From: Actinomadura mexicana
GTDB lineage: Bacteria > Actinomycetota > Actinomycetes > Streptosporangiales > Streptosporangiaceae
Assembly (NCBI RefSeq): GCF_900188105.1
Contig: NZ_FZNP01000013.1
Location: forward strand, 62,001 to 126,000
Reading direction: 5' to 3'
Length of the DNA: 64,000 nt
Part shown: positions 36,627 to 43,739 of the stretch, one piece after another
Numbering within the stretch: the first letter of the stretch is position 1
Layout: each line of letters opens with the position of its first letter
Notes under the pieces: generated by a model
Databases searched by the model: none
Told to the model about the DNA's origin: nothing
The model's input: only the letters and a program-made list of their open reading frames with translations
Position numbers and translations under genes: made by a program

Positions 36627-36953
36627 TCAGGCGGACTCGGTGGGAAGGCCGGCCTCCACCCAGTCCTGGATGCCCTCGCGGTACTTGCGGACGTTGGTGT
36701 AGCCGAGGCCGGTGAGCCGGTCGGCGACCTGCCCGCTGTTGGCGCACCCCGGGTTGGAGCAGTAGGTGACGATCGCGGCGTCGCGGTCGGGGAGCAGGGA
36801 CGGCGCCCGGGCGTCGACGTCGGCCAGGACAAGCTCGCGGGCGCCGGGCAGGTGCTGCTTGGCGTAGTGCTCCCCGCCCAGGGTGTCGAGGACGGTCACG
36901 GAGCCCGCCTCGATCGCTGCCTTCAGCTCGTCGCGGGTGATGAGTGCGGTCAT
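36627..36953 (-). CDS. Single-domain rhodanese
   Basis: 108 aa. Rhodanese fold with ITRDELKAAIEAGSVTVLDTL, the HLPGARELV strand, and the active-site loop TYCSNPGCANSGQVADRL carrying the catalytic Cys; the six-residue loop type acts on sulfur donors. Start ATG at 36953 follows TTGGAGGG. Transcription starts from a promoter embedded in two dyads (36975-37017). Converges with the ABC operon (64-bp gap). Confidence 0.92.
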   Translation of the reverse strand: MTALITRDELKAAIEAGSVTVLDTLGGEHYAKQHLPGARELVLADVDARAPSLLPDRDAAIVTYCSNPGCANSGQVADRLTGLGYTNVRKYREGIQDWVEAGLPTESA

Positions 36954-36974
36954 GCCGTACCCTCCAAGAGTTTA

Positions 36975-37017
36975 GGACTGCGGTCCGGTTATTGCCATCG
37001 TACCGGACTGTAGTCCG
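36975..37017 (-). promoter_or_regulatory. Double operator and promoter of the rhodanese gene
   Basis: Two related dyads, GGACTGCGGTCC (36975-36986) and CGGACTGTAGTCCG (37004-37017), are centred 30 bp apart, about three helical turns, so they lie on the same DNA face. On the minus strand TTGTAA and TACGAT, 16 bp apart, make a plausible -35/-10 with the distal dyad in the spacer. A sulfur- or redox-responsive repressor not encoded adjacent is likely. Confidence 0.6.
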
Positions 37018-37083
37018 TTTACAAGGCGCCGCAGAACCCGAAGCTCGCGACGAGAGCCCGATCGGGGGCCTACCAGTCGGCCA

Positions 37084-37162
37084 CCCGCCCGTCCGGCGAA
37101 GGTGGGGGGAAGCGAGGTCGCACCCCAGGGGGTCGGGTGCGTCCGCTCGCCGGACGGGCGGG
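37084..37162. repeat. Nested inverted repeat, older copy
   Basis: Arms CGCCCGTCCGGCGA (37086-37099) and TCGCCGGACGGGCG (37147-37160) enclose an inner CGCACCC/GGGTGCG stem. The same structure with nearly the same loop is at 43132-43204, each time directly beyond the 3' end of an ATP-binding-protein gene. It is probably the terminator of that gene, carried along in a duplication. Confidence 0.85.
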
Positions 37163-37166
37163 GGTT

Positions 37167-37391
37167 CTAGAGGGTCGGCCGCGCCCAGACGACCTTGCCG
37201 CGACCGCCGCTGATGTGCCGGTATCCGCAGCCGCCGGTCGCCAAGAGCCGCACCAGCCCCCACGCCTCACACGCCTCCGACACGAGCGAACGCGTCAGAT
37301 ACACGCTCTCCGGATGTGCCCGCCACCGAAGCCCGAACTCGTTAGGCGCCTTTGACGGACGCTTGTCCCGCCTGTCCTGAATGCCATTCAT
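37167..37391 (-). pseudogene. Deleted copy of the AbaA/RsbW-like ATP-binding protein
   Basis: 74 codons from the ATG at 37391. The first 45 residues (NGIQDRRDKRPSKAP..., YPESVYLTRS-type HPESVYLTRSLVSEAC) and the last 29 (LVRLLATGGCGYRHI, GKVVWARPTL) match the gene at 43212-43640 closely, but about 69 residues between them, including the N-box of the ATPase, are missing. The deletion is in frame, so the ORF stays open while the fold is lost. A pseudogene is the best call. Confidence 0.8.
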
Positions 37392-37485
37392 CCCGGGCCA
37401 TCCTTCTCCCTGAACCCTGCCCACACCTTCCCGCCGCCCGGTTCCGCTTGTCGCGTTTCAGTGATCCCCAAGCGAAGGATCTTGA

Positions 37486-37661
37486 ATGGCACGAGTGGAT
37501 CGCCTCGACCCCGATCACAACCTGCGGCACTGGCTGTCCGTTGACCTGCGGGTTTGGCGCGAAGAACGCAACCTTTCGCAAGTGGACGTCGCCTCGCTCT
37601 CTCCCCCGCCAGCTTCTTCCAGCTCATCACCCGCGCGAAGCGCGGAGATCTGGACATCTAG
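37486..37661 (+). pseudogene. Fused remnants of an XRE/DUF5753 gene and a DUF397 gene
   Basis: From the ATG at 37486 the first ~36 codons (LDPDHNLRHWLSVDLRVWRE) match the XRE protein at 43740 (LDPDNDHWHWLASDLRIWR). Directly after, in another frame, SFFQLITRAKRGDLDI and TAG (37659-37661) match the DUF397 C-terminus at 44549-44734. Some 950 bp between the two are deleted. Position and order relative to the decayed ATPase gene equal those of the intact module 6.2 kb away. Confidence 0.8.
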
Positions 37662-37683
37662 TGTTCTGCGCCTGAAATCCGTT

Positions 37684-37815
37684 GTGGCGTTCCACGGGCC
37701 GGCCGATGGGCCCCGCCTCGGTCGTCCGCCCTGGATCCTCCTGGACAAGGTCCATGAGGTGGTCACGCTGACTTTTGAGCAGACGCCGCCGGACGCAACG
37801 CACTGTTCGTGGAGC
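37684..37815 (+). mobile_element. Remnant of an IS630-type transposase
   Basis: About 40 codons reading PADGPRLGRPPWILLDKVHE, VVTLTFEQTPPDATHCSWS resemble the N-terminal linker region of IS630-family transposases (PRPGRPR...TPPDATHWS). No catalytic part and no inverted repeats remain. The homology is by pattern only. Confidence 0.4.
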
Positions 37816-37873
37816 CCAAGCCCGAGCACCGGCCGGCCTGCGCGCTTTCGGACTGAACGGTGCGAGAAAGCCG

Positions 37874-38425
37874 TCAGGAGAGCAACGCGGCGGCGATGGT
37901 CCGCGCGCGCCAAGCGGCATCGGGAGTGCCCTCCCGCAGCGCCGTCACGATCGCACCGTCGATGAGCAGGATGAAGGCTTCGGCGAGCGCGGCGTGGTCG
38001 GTTCGTCCCGCCTCCGCGAGCAGTTCGTCCAGGTAGGCGCTGACCTTCTGCTTGTGCTCCACCGCCACCAGGTGCGCGGGGCTGTCGACATCGGCGGCCT
38101 CGACCATCGTGTTGATGAAGGCGCAGCCGCGGAAGTCACGTCGGCCGAAGCGCTCGGCCAGGGCGGCGAAAACGGCCAGAGGGCGCTGCTCGGCCGGCGC
38201 GCCGATCGCCGCGACGCTGTCCGCCAGCCACCGGCGCCAAGCACTGTCACGGTGCCGAAGGATTTCGACGACCAGGTCGTCCTTCCCGGGGAAATGGCGG
38301 TAGAAGGACGCCCGGCCGACGCCCGAAACCTCCAGGATGCGCTCGATGCCAACAGCGCGGATGCCCTCGGCGTAGAAGAGTTCCTCCGCCGTCGACATCA
38401 GGCGTTCGCGGGCTCGGGTGGGCAT
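37874..38425 (-). CDS. TetR-family regulator
   Basis: 183 aa from the ATG at 38425. HTH: AEELFYAEGIRAVGIERILE, VSGVGRASFYRHFPGKDDLV; the C-terminal helices resemble the TetR_C group found next to carboxymuconolactone-decarboxylase-like genes. Divergent from such a gene across 106 bp that contain a perfect 20-bp palindrome. The in-frame extension to 38554 would cross that palindrome and is rejected. Expected to repress the divergent gene and itself. Confidence 0.92.
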   Translation of the reverse strand: MPTRARERLMSTAEELFYAEGIRAVGIERILEVSGVGRASFYRHFPGKDDLVVEILRHRDSAWRRWLADSVAAIGAPAEQRPLAVFAALAERFGRRDFRGCAFINTMVEAADVDSPAHLVAVEHKQKVSAYLDELLAEAGRTDHAALAEAFILLIDGAIVTALREGTPDAAWRARTIAAALLS

Positions 38426-38487
38426 GCCGTGAGAATACAGGCCCGCTTGACCGAAACGGAACTGAGCAGTACCGTCCTGACCGCCAG

Positions 38488-38507
38488 ACGGTACCGATCG
38501 GTACCGT
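38488..38507. promoter_or_regulatory. Perfect 20-bp palindromic operator
   Basis: ACGGTACCGATCGGTACCGT is identical to its reverse complement. It lies midway between the TetR gene and the CMD gene, and an extra half-site AGTACCGT is at 38468-38475. TetR-type sites of this length and symmetry bind a dimer or a pair of dimers. Confidence 0.85.
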
Positions 38508-38531
38508 CGCCATGTCAAGGATGAGGCTGCC

Positions 38532-39287
38532 ATGCCCCGGATCCCCCAAGCCACCGTCGAGGAACAGCGCGAACTTCTGGACGCCGTGCAGAGGCAACTC
38601 GGCCGAGTGCCGAACCTCTACCGATCGATGGCCGCCAGTCCGGCGGCACTGCGCGGTTACCTGGCGTTCCGTGACGCTCTCACCCGCGGTGTGCTCGGCG
38701 CGCGCACAGGTGAGCTCCTCGCGCTGCTCGTCGCCGCCGAGAACTCCTGCGCCTACTGCGTGTCCGCGCACACCGTGCGGGGCGGCCTGATGAAGATCAC
38801 CGAAGAGGAACTCCGCGCGGCGCGCCGGGCGGAGTCAAAGGACCCCCACACCCAGGCCCTCCTGCGGACCGCCCGCGAGATCATGCGCACCCGCGGCCGG
38901 GTGGCCGATGAGGTACTCGGACAGATACGGGACGCGGGAGTCACCGACACTGAGCTCGCCGAGGTGACGGCACATGTCGCGCTCCACACCTTCTCCAACT
39001 ACTTCAATCACCTTGCCCGACCGGAACTCGACTTCCCCCAAGCACCAGACGTTCAGCAGGAGGAAGACTCAGGGATGATGATGGCGACCGGATGGCGAGT
39101 GGCGACCGTGGTCGAACTCATCGACGGGTACACCGTGCTCGACGCGGCCGGTGAGGCGGTGTCCACCGTCTGCGATGTGCGGATCTCGTTCGAGGGTGGT
39201 TTCGCCCACATCGACGTGCCAGGGCAGACTTCTGTCCAGGTGGTCTCGGCCCCGGCGGTACGACGGATCGCCTATCCCCACCCGTAG
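38532..39287 (+). CDS. Carboxymuconolactone decarboxylase (AhpD-like) protein with C-terminal extension
   Basis: 251 aa. The all-helical CMD/AhpD domain (about 1-175) has the redox motif SCAYCVSAHTVRGG, so a peroxidase-like or thiol-redox activity is expected; it ends at NYFNHLARPELDFP, where family members usually end. The last ~65 residues (from MMMATGWRVATVVELIDG) are extra, of beta type, and end just before a methyltransferase gene fragment. They could be a short ORF fused by the rearrangements in this island. Regulated by the divergent TetR. Confidence 0.85.
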   Translation: MPRIPQATVEEQRELLDAVQRQLGRVPNLYRSMAASPAALRGYLAFRDALTRGVLGARTGELLALLVAAENSCAYCVSAHTVRGGLMKITEEELRAARRAESKDPHTQALLRTAREIMRTRGRVADEVLGQIRDAGVTDTELAEVTAHVALHTFSNYFNHLARPELDFPQAPDVQQEEDSGMMMATGWRVATVVELIDGYTVLDAAGEAVSTVCDVRISFEGGFAHIDVPGQTSVQVVSAPAVRRIAYPHP

Positions 39288-39290
39288 GCC

Positions 39291-39407
39291 ACCGGCACCG
39301 GCTGCAACGCCGCGTTGCCGTCGGAGCGGCTCGGCTCGTCCCAGATCGTCAGCGTGGACATCGACCCCGAACTGGTCAACGCTGCCCGAGACCGGCTGGC
39401 CGAAGGT
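39291..39407 (+). pseudogene. 117-bp remnant of a graspetide-type methyltransferase gene
   Basis: The DNA reads ATGTGCNAALPSERLGSSQ and VSVDIDPELVNAARDRLAE, which matches motif I and the following helix of the methyltransferase at 46098-47234 (GTGTGYNAALLSERLGSSQ, VSVDIDPHLINLARKRLAD) also at the nucleotide level. Both ends stop abruptly. Same strand as, and colinear with, the other remnants at 37.1-37.7 kb. Confidence 0.85.
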
Positions 39408-39458
39408 AGAGATCGCGCGTTGCGCATGTGTCGTTCGCCGCGCTCGGCAGCGGCCATG

Positions 39459-39965
39459 TCAGGACGATGAGGACGGTGACCGCCATCGGGGGTTGCGACG
39501 GACGCCGATGTCCTCCAGCGCGACAGGGTTTCCTGCTTCACTGCGCAACTCGACCCGGACGGCGGTACCGGTGTCGTGTTCGACGTGCAGAACCGGTGGA
39601 CGGCCGTTGTGGAGGTGCTTGTCGCCCCACTGGATGAGGCCGAGGACGGCCGGCAGTAGGTCGCGGCCCATCTCGGTCAGGACATACTCCTCGCGAGTGC
39701 GGTCACCCTCGTCTCGGTAGGGGCGCTTGGCGAGGAGACCGGCCTCGGTGAGCTGGCGCAGTTGCTTCGCGGCGGCCCGTTCGGTGATGCCGACGCGCTG
39801 CGCGAAGCCGCCGAAGCGGGTGGTGCCGTAGTAGCACTCGCGCAGTATCAGCAGCGCCGACCGGGTTCCCACGACCTCCAGGGCCTTGACCAGCGAGCAA
39901 TCGGCGGGTTTCCAGGATCCGAGGTCGGCGAGCGCGCCTTCCATGACAGCAGACATGGCCCCCAT
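39459..39965 (-). CDS. HxlR-family regulator
   Basis: 168 aa. Typical HxlR winged helix: ADCSLVKALEVVGTRSALLILRECYYGTTRFGGF, split by helix 2 near residue 35, then ERAAAKQLRQLTEAGLLAKRPYRDEG and YVLTEMGRDLLPAVLGLIQWGDKHL. The C-terminal ~45 residues (HVEHDTGTAVRVELRSEAG) are the short tail common in this group. ATG 39965 or 39956 could be the start. Divergent from the MFS transporter, which it probably controls. Confidence 0.9.
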   Translation of the reverse strand: MGAMSAVMEGALADLGSWKPADCSLVKALEVVGTRSALLILRECYYGTTRFGGFAQRVGITERAAAKQLRQLTEAGLLAKRPYRDEGDRTREEYVLTEMGRDLLPAVLGLIQWGDKHLHNGRPPVLHVEHDTGTAVRVELRSEAGNPVALEDIGVRRNPRWRSPSSSS

Positions 39966-39986
39966 GCTATCCGCGGTGACTGAACC

Positions 39987-40019
39987 GGGATATAGTCAGC
40001 GCCTGCTGGCTATACCAAG
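39987..40019. promoter_or_regulatory. Divergent promoter with TATAG/CTATA dyad
   Basis: GGATATAGTCAGC...GCTGGCTATACC: imperfect inverted repeat with outer TATAG/CTATA arms and inner CAGC/GCTG, in the 65 bp between the HxlR and MFS genes. HxlR proteins bind AT-containing dyads of this kind. Confidence 0.6.
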
Positions 40020-40030
40020 GGTCAGTCAGC

Positions 40031-41515
40031 ATGTCGCTGGCGAGTTCGACCGGCGGACCCAGGACCCCACCCGGATTGGAATCCCTCATGCCCCCTGACG
40101 CACTGACGGCCCGGACGTCACCGGCCCGGATTGAACGCCCGACCGCCATCGTCGTCGTGCTCTGCGCGGCGGCGTTCATGGCCATGCTCGACGTCTTCGT
40201 GGTCAACGTCGCGTTCACCGCCATCGGGCGCAGCTTCCCGGGCGCGTCGTTGCCGGACCTCAGCTGGGTTCTCAACGCGTACGCCATCGTCTACGCGGCG
40301 CTGCTGATCCCGGCCGGACGTCTGGCCGACCGGCACAGCCGCAAGAGGGGATTCCTGGTCGGCCTGGCCCTGTTCACCCTGGCCAGTGCCGCGTGCGCGT
40401 TCGCTCCCTCACTGTGGTGGCTGGTGGCGTTCCGAGTTCTGCAGGCGGCCGGCGCCGCCGCGCTCACCCCGGCCAGCCTCGGACTCATGCTCACCGCGCT
40501 GCCTCCCGAAAGGCGCGCGGGCGCGGTGAAGATCTGGGCGACCACCAGTTCCCTCGCCGGTGCCCTCGGCCCCGTCGCCGGCGGCGTTCTGCTCCAGGTG
40601 TCCTGGCACTGGATCTTCCTGATCAACCTGCCCGTCGGGCTGCTGGCCTTCGTCGCCGCGCAGCGCCTGGTCCCGGACAGCCGTGACGAGTCCGTCGTCC
40701 GGTCGCCCGACCTCACCGGCGCGGCCGTCCTCGCCGTCGCGATCGGCGCGGCCGCGCTCGGCCTGGTGAAGGGCGACGAATGGGACTGGGCGGACGCCAG
40801 GACCCTGACCGCCTTCGGCGTCGCGATCCTCGGCATCGCCGTCATCGCCGCCCGGATCTCACGGCGTCCCGATCCGGTCATCGACCCGGCGCTGTTCCGG
40901 GTGCGGACCTTCGTGTGGGCCAACGTCACCGTGCTGGTGTTCTGCACCGCGTTCGGCGCGCTCTTCTTCAGCGTCGTGCTGTGGCTGGAGAACGCCGCCG
41001 GGTTCTCCGAGATCCGCACCGGACTCGCCATCGCTCCAGGGCCGCTGATGGTGCCGATCTTCGCTGCCGTCGGCCAGCGACTGGTGCGGCGTATGCCGGT
41101 CGGTCTCCTGGTGGCCCTGGGCAATCTGCTGTTCTGCGTCGGCACGCTGATGCTCGCCGCGGGCGCCTCCACCGACCCGCGCTACCTGACGCAGATCCTG
41201 CCGGGATGGATCATCGTCGGCATCGGCATCGGCCTGGCCCTGCCCAGCATGATCGGTGCCGCCACGAAAGATCTGCCGAAGACCCAGGCCGCCACCGGCA
41301 GCGCCGTGGTGAACACCTGCCGGCAGCTCGGCTACGTCCTCGGCGTCGCCGTCCTGATCGCCGTCCTCGGCTCCCTCGACGGCTCGTCCGATCACCTGCC
41401 GACGACCTTCCGGCACGGCTGGTGGTTCATCGCCCTCGCCGCGGCCCTCAGTGCCGTCACCGCGCTCGGCATCACACCCGTGCGCGCGACCCGCCGGTCC
41501 AGACCGGCGGCTTGA
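40031..41515 (+). CDS. MFS multidrug exporter, DHA2 (EmrB/QacA) type
   Basis: 494 aa with about 14 hydrophobic segments. Motif C-like LDVFVVNVAFTAIG in helix 1, loop GRLADRHSRKRGF (motif A), and PVAGGVLLQVSWHWIFLINLPVG are all typical of DHA2 proton-drug antiporters. The first ~30 residues are polar; a Met at 40088 is an alternative start. The gene is controlled by the divergent HxlR, a common resistance arrangement. Confidence 0.93.
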   Translation: MSLASSTGGPRTPPGLESLMPPDALTARTSPARIERPTAIVVVLCAAAFMAMLDVFVVNVAFTAIGRSFPGASLPDLSWVLNAYAIVYAALLIPAGRLADRHSRKRGFLVGLALFTLASAACAFAPSLWWLVAFRVLQAAGAAALTPASLGLMLTALPPERRAGAVKIWATTSSLAGALGPVAGGVLLQVSWHWIFLINLPVGLLAFVAAQRLVPDSRDESVVRSPDLTGAAVLAVAIGAAALGLVKGDEWDWADARTLTAFGVAILGIAVIAARISRRPDPVIDPALFRVRTFVWANVTVLVFCTAFGALFFSVVLWLENAAGFSEIRTGLAIAPGPLMVPIFAAVGQRLVRRMPVGLLVALGNLLFCVGTLMLAAGASTDPRYLTQILPGWIIVGIGIGLALPSMIGAATKDLPKTQAATGSAVVNTCRQLGYVLGVAVLIAVLGSLDGSSDHLPTTFRHGWWFIALAAALSAVTALGITPVRATRRSRPAA

Positions 41516-41603
41516 CCGACGACGTTCCGCTCGTCGCCGCCCTACAGGAATTCACCTCAGCGGGCGGGCTAAACAAATGGTAATTACCCAGTCGAAGCGG
41601 CGT

Positions 41604-41973
41604 ACACTGAGCCTTTTTCAGCGTGATGAGGTCTCGCGGATTTGCAGGGTGTGGATGGCCTTGGCGAGGCGGGCGGCACGATGGAGGCAGCAGCGCAGCT
41701 TCAGCAGGATGAGTTTGGGTGCGCGGGCGGCGAGCAGGTCGACGGCCTCGCTGACGTAGCGCCACGCGGTGGGGATGAGACGGCGAATCCGGCGCCCAGC
41801 TCGGCGTAGGTCTCGCCCTTGCGCAGGTAGACCAGGGTCATCAGTGCCTGCGTTCCCGGGGGTAGGCACCGGCCCTTGCTGCCGAGGGCCTGGCGGTGGC
41901 GGCGGACGACACCGGTGGCGTAGGCCAGGGTCGATCAGCGCACACCGAACTGCCGCTGAGAAAGGCTCAGTGT
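41604..41973. mobile_element. 370-bp MITE-like remnant of an IS5-type element
   Basis: Terminal inverted repeats ACACTGAGCCTTTTTCAGC (41604-41622) and GCTGAGAAAGGCTCAGTGT (41955-41973) match in 18 of 19 positions. Inside, on the minus strand, pieces of an IS5/DDE_Tnp_4-type transposase remain: an N-terminal part (LVYLRKGETYAELGAG read across a frame change, TAWRYVSEAVDLLAARAPK) joined directly to the last helix (LRCCLHRAARLAKAIHTLQ). The catalytic core is deleted, so it can move only in trans. No target-site duplication is obvious. Confidence 0.85.
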
Positions 41974-42110
41974 GAGTCGGCACCGCCCATGCGGCATCTC
42001 TGCGGGCCGGAATACTCAGACTCCCCCTCGCGCCAGGGGCGGGAGCGCCCTGCGGGCTTGACATGCGGTGGGCCGCGTCCGGAAGAATCGGGGGCCGGCG
42101 GGGTTGATCA
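41974..42110. promoter_or_regulatory. Spacer with candidate promoter for the next gene
   Basis: TTGACA at 42058-42063 followed about 19 bp later by AAGAAT (42083-42088) is a possible promoter 22 bp before the GTG at 42111. The rest of the spacer after the MITE shows a small CGCCAGGGGCGGGAGCG hairpin and nothing else. Confidence 0.35.
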
Positions 42111-42593
42111 GTGGAGGCTTTCATCAACGAGTGGGCGCGGGAGTGGCTGCCTGTACACCTGGAGCGTATGGAGGACAAGCTTCCGGATACGGTGACCTCT
42201 CGGGAGACCTGGCGGTGGCTCGCCCATCCGAACCTGATCGACCATGTTGTGCGAGCTCCGGTCCCGGTCACGCCCGGGCGGATTATGCACCATACTCAGA
42301 CGTTCGGGCAGCTGTTCCTGATGATCAGTTCCTTCCCGTCGGCGAACTTCCGGAAGATTCGCAAGAAACTGCTTCCGGAGGGTTACATGGCGATGCTGGA
42401 TCCGGTGATGCACTCGTCCGGTTTCTCCAGCGGCTCGGTGGACCTCGCGCATTGGCTGCTGTTCAAGGACGAGGACGGCAGCGCGCTGGTGCTGCTTTGC
42501 TACCTGGCGGCCAACCGAGAGGCGATCCCGCTGCTGCCGTTGGAGTTGCTGTCCTCCAAAGAACGCCGCCAAGTCGGTTCTTACATCATCTGA
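42111..42593 (+). CDS. Hypothetical protein of the accessory island
   Basis: 160 aa from the GTG at 42111. Soluble, Trp- and Leu-containing, e.g. EWAREWLPVHLERMEDKLPD and DLAHWLLFKDEDGSALVLLC; less GC-biased codons than neighbours, which suggests transfer. I do not recognise the family. It is followed by a clear terminator and then by a 16-codon ORF (MSFVVLHEGRWPSGPA, 42691-42741) cut off at the transposase remnant, so more of this region may have been lost. Confidence 0.65.
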   Translation: MEAFINEWAREWLPVHLERMEDKLPDTVTSRETWRWLAHPNLIDHVVRAPVPVTPGRIMHHTQTFGQLFLMISSFPSANFRKIRKKLLPEGYMAMLDPVMHSSGFSSGSVDLAHWLLFKDEDGSALVLLCYLAANREAIPLLPLELLSSKERRQVGSYII

Positions 42594-42631
42594 TGCTATG
42601 AGGAGCGGGGCCTCCGATCCTCGTGACGGTT

Positions 42632-42653
42632 CCGGTGTCCGGGCGGACACCGG
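42632..42653 (+). terminator. Terminator hairpin after the hypothetical gene
   Basis: CCGGTGTCC (42632-42640), loop GGGC, GGACACCGG (42645-42653): a perfect 9-bp stem 38 bp beyond the stop codon. Confidence 0.7.
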
Positions 42654-42758
42654 GGTCATCACACCAATCCGCTCAGGGATGGAGGCCGTCATGTCCTTCG
42701 TGGTCCTGCACGAGGGCCGCTGGCCTTCGGGCCCGGCATGACTGACCCTTTTTCATCC

Positions 42759-43082
42759 TCAGGTGAGCTCGTAGTTCTGCAGGACGGCGATGGCCTTGAC
42801 CAGGTGGCCGGCCTTGCTGGGGCTGCAGCGGAGCTTGTGGAGGATTCGCCATGATTCGAGCTGGGCGTTCGCGCGTTCGCCGGGCCCGCGGAGCTTGGCG
42901 TGCGCCCGGTTGGCCTGCTTCTGCGACTCGGGCTTGTTCTTGCCCTTGTAGGGCGGGATGACGACCGAGGCTTCGGCTCCTTGGTAGGACTTGTCGGACA
43001 GGGTGAGGATTCCGGCCTTCTGCAGCGCGCGCAGGATGCCCCGGACGCGGACGGCGGTGAGGTCGTGGATCTTGCCGGGCAT
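42759..43082 (-). mobile_element. 3' fragment of an IS5-type (DDE_Tnp_4) transposase gene
   Basis: The 107 codons encode DLTAVRVRGILRALQKAGIL, LSDKSYQGAEASVVIPPYKG, NRAHAKLRGPGERANAQLES and LRCSPSKAGHLVKAIAVLQN, the C-terminal third of the transposase with the last catalytic region but no N-terminus. The end next to 42745 shows ACTGACCCTTTTTCATCC, similar to the terminal repeat of the MITE at 41604, so both derive from related elements. The 5' side is cut at about 43090, where the duplicated module begins. Confidence 0.85.
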
Positions 43083-43131
43083 CGTCCCCGAGGTCCAGGT
43101 CGCGGCGTCCGCCTCCTGCCGGCTTCGAGCC

Positions 43132-43204
43132 CGCCCGTCCGGCGAGGTGGGGGGAAGCGCGGTCGCACCCCAGGGGGTCGGGTGCGTCCGCTCGCCGGAC
43201 GGGC
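43132..43204. repeat. Nested inverted repeat, newer copy (terminator of the ATP-binding gene)
   Basis: GCCCGTCCGGCGA (43133-43145) pairs with TCGCCGGACGGGC (43192-43204); an inner CGCACCC/GGGTGCG stem is kept. Only 7 bp beyond the stop of the ATP-binding-protein gene. About 90% identical to the copy at 37084-37162. Confidence 0.85.
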
Positions 43205-43211
43205 AGGGGTT

Positions 43212-43640
43212 CTAGAGGGCCAGCCGCGCCCAGACGACCTTGCCGCGACCGCCGTCGATGTACCGGTATCCGCAGCCGCCGGTCGCCAGGAGCCGCACCA
43301 TCATCAGGCCCCGCCCGCCCTCGGCCTCGACATCGGTCTCCGGCATGACCGGTGGCGCGTGGGACGGATCCCACACCCGGAACTCGACGGCACCGTCCAG
43401 GAGTGTGACCCACGCCTGGATCTCATGCCCCTCGACGGCGTGCACCACGGCGTTCGTCGCCAACTCCGACATGATCGTCCGCCCGACATAGTCGAGATGC
43501 GGCAACCCCCACGCCCCACACGCCTGCGACACGAGCGACCGCGTCAGATACACGCTCTCGGGATAAGCGCGCCAGCGAAGCGCGAACTCGTCGGGCGCCT
43601 TCGACGGACGCTTGTCCCGCAAGTCCCGAATGCCATTCAT
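43212..43640 (-). CDS. AbaA/RsbW-like ATP-binding protein
   Basis: 142 aa from the ATG at 43640 (AAAGGTGG upstream). GHKL fold: N-box SELATNAVVHA, the Asp-containing strand VEFRVWDPSHAPPV (G1) and GGRGLMMVRLLA (G2). This is the HATPase_c_3 class of actinomycete anti-sigma-type kinases found with WhiJ-like and DUF397 proteins. Divergent from the XRE gene across 99 bp. Proposed role: regulatory kinase or anti-sigma factor in a developmental or secondary-metabolism switch; specific partner unknown. Confidence 0.88.
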   Translation of the reverse strand: MNGIRDLRDKRPSKAPDEFALRWRAYPESVYLTRSLVSQACGAWGLPHLDYVGRTIMSELATNAVVHAVEGHEIQAWVTLLDGAVEFRVWDPSHAPPVMPETDVEAEGGRGLMMVRLLATGGCGYRYIDGGRGKVVWARLAL

Positions 43641-43739
43641 TCCGGTCCACCTTTCGTGACCAATCTCTGGCGAAAGAATGCCGCCTCCAGATACAGTCAG
43701 CATCATTCAATCAACCGACCTGTACTTTGGGGATCTTGA

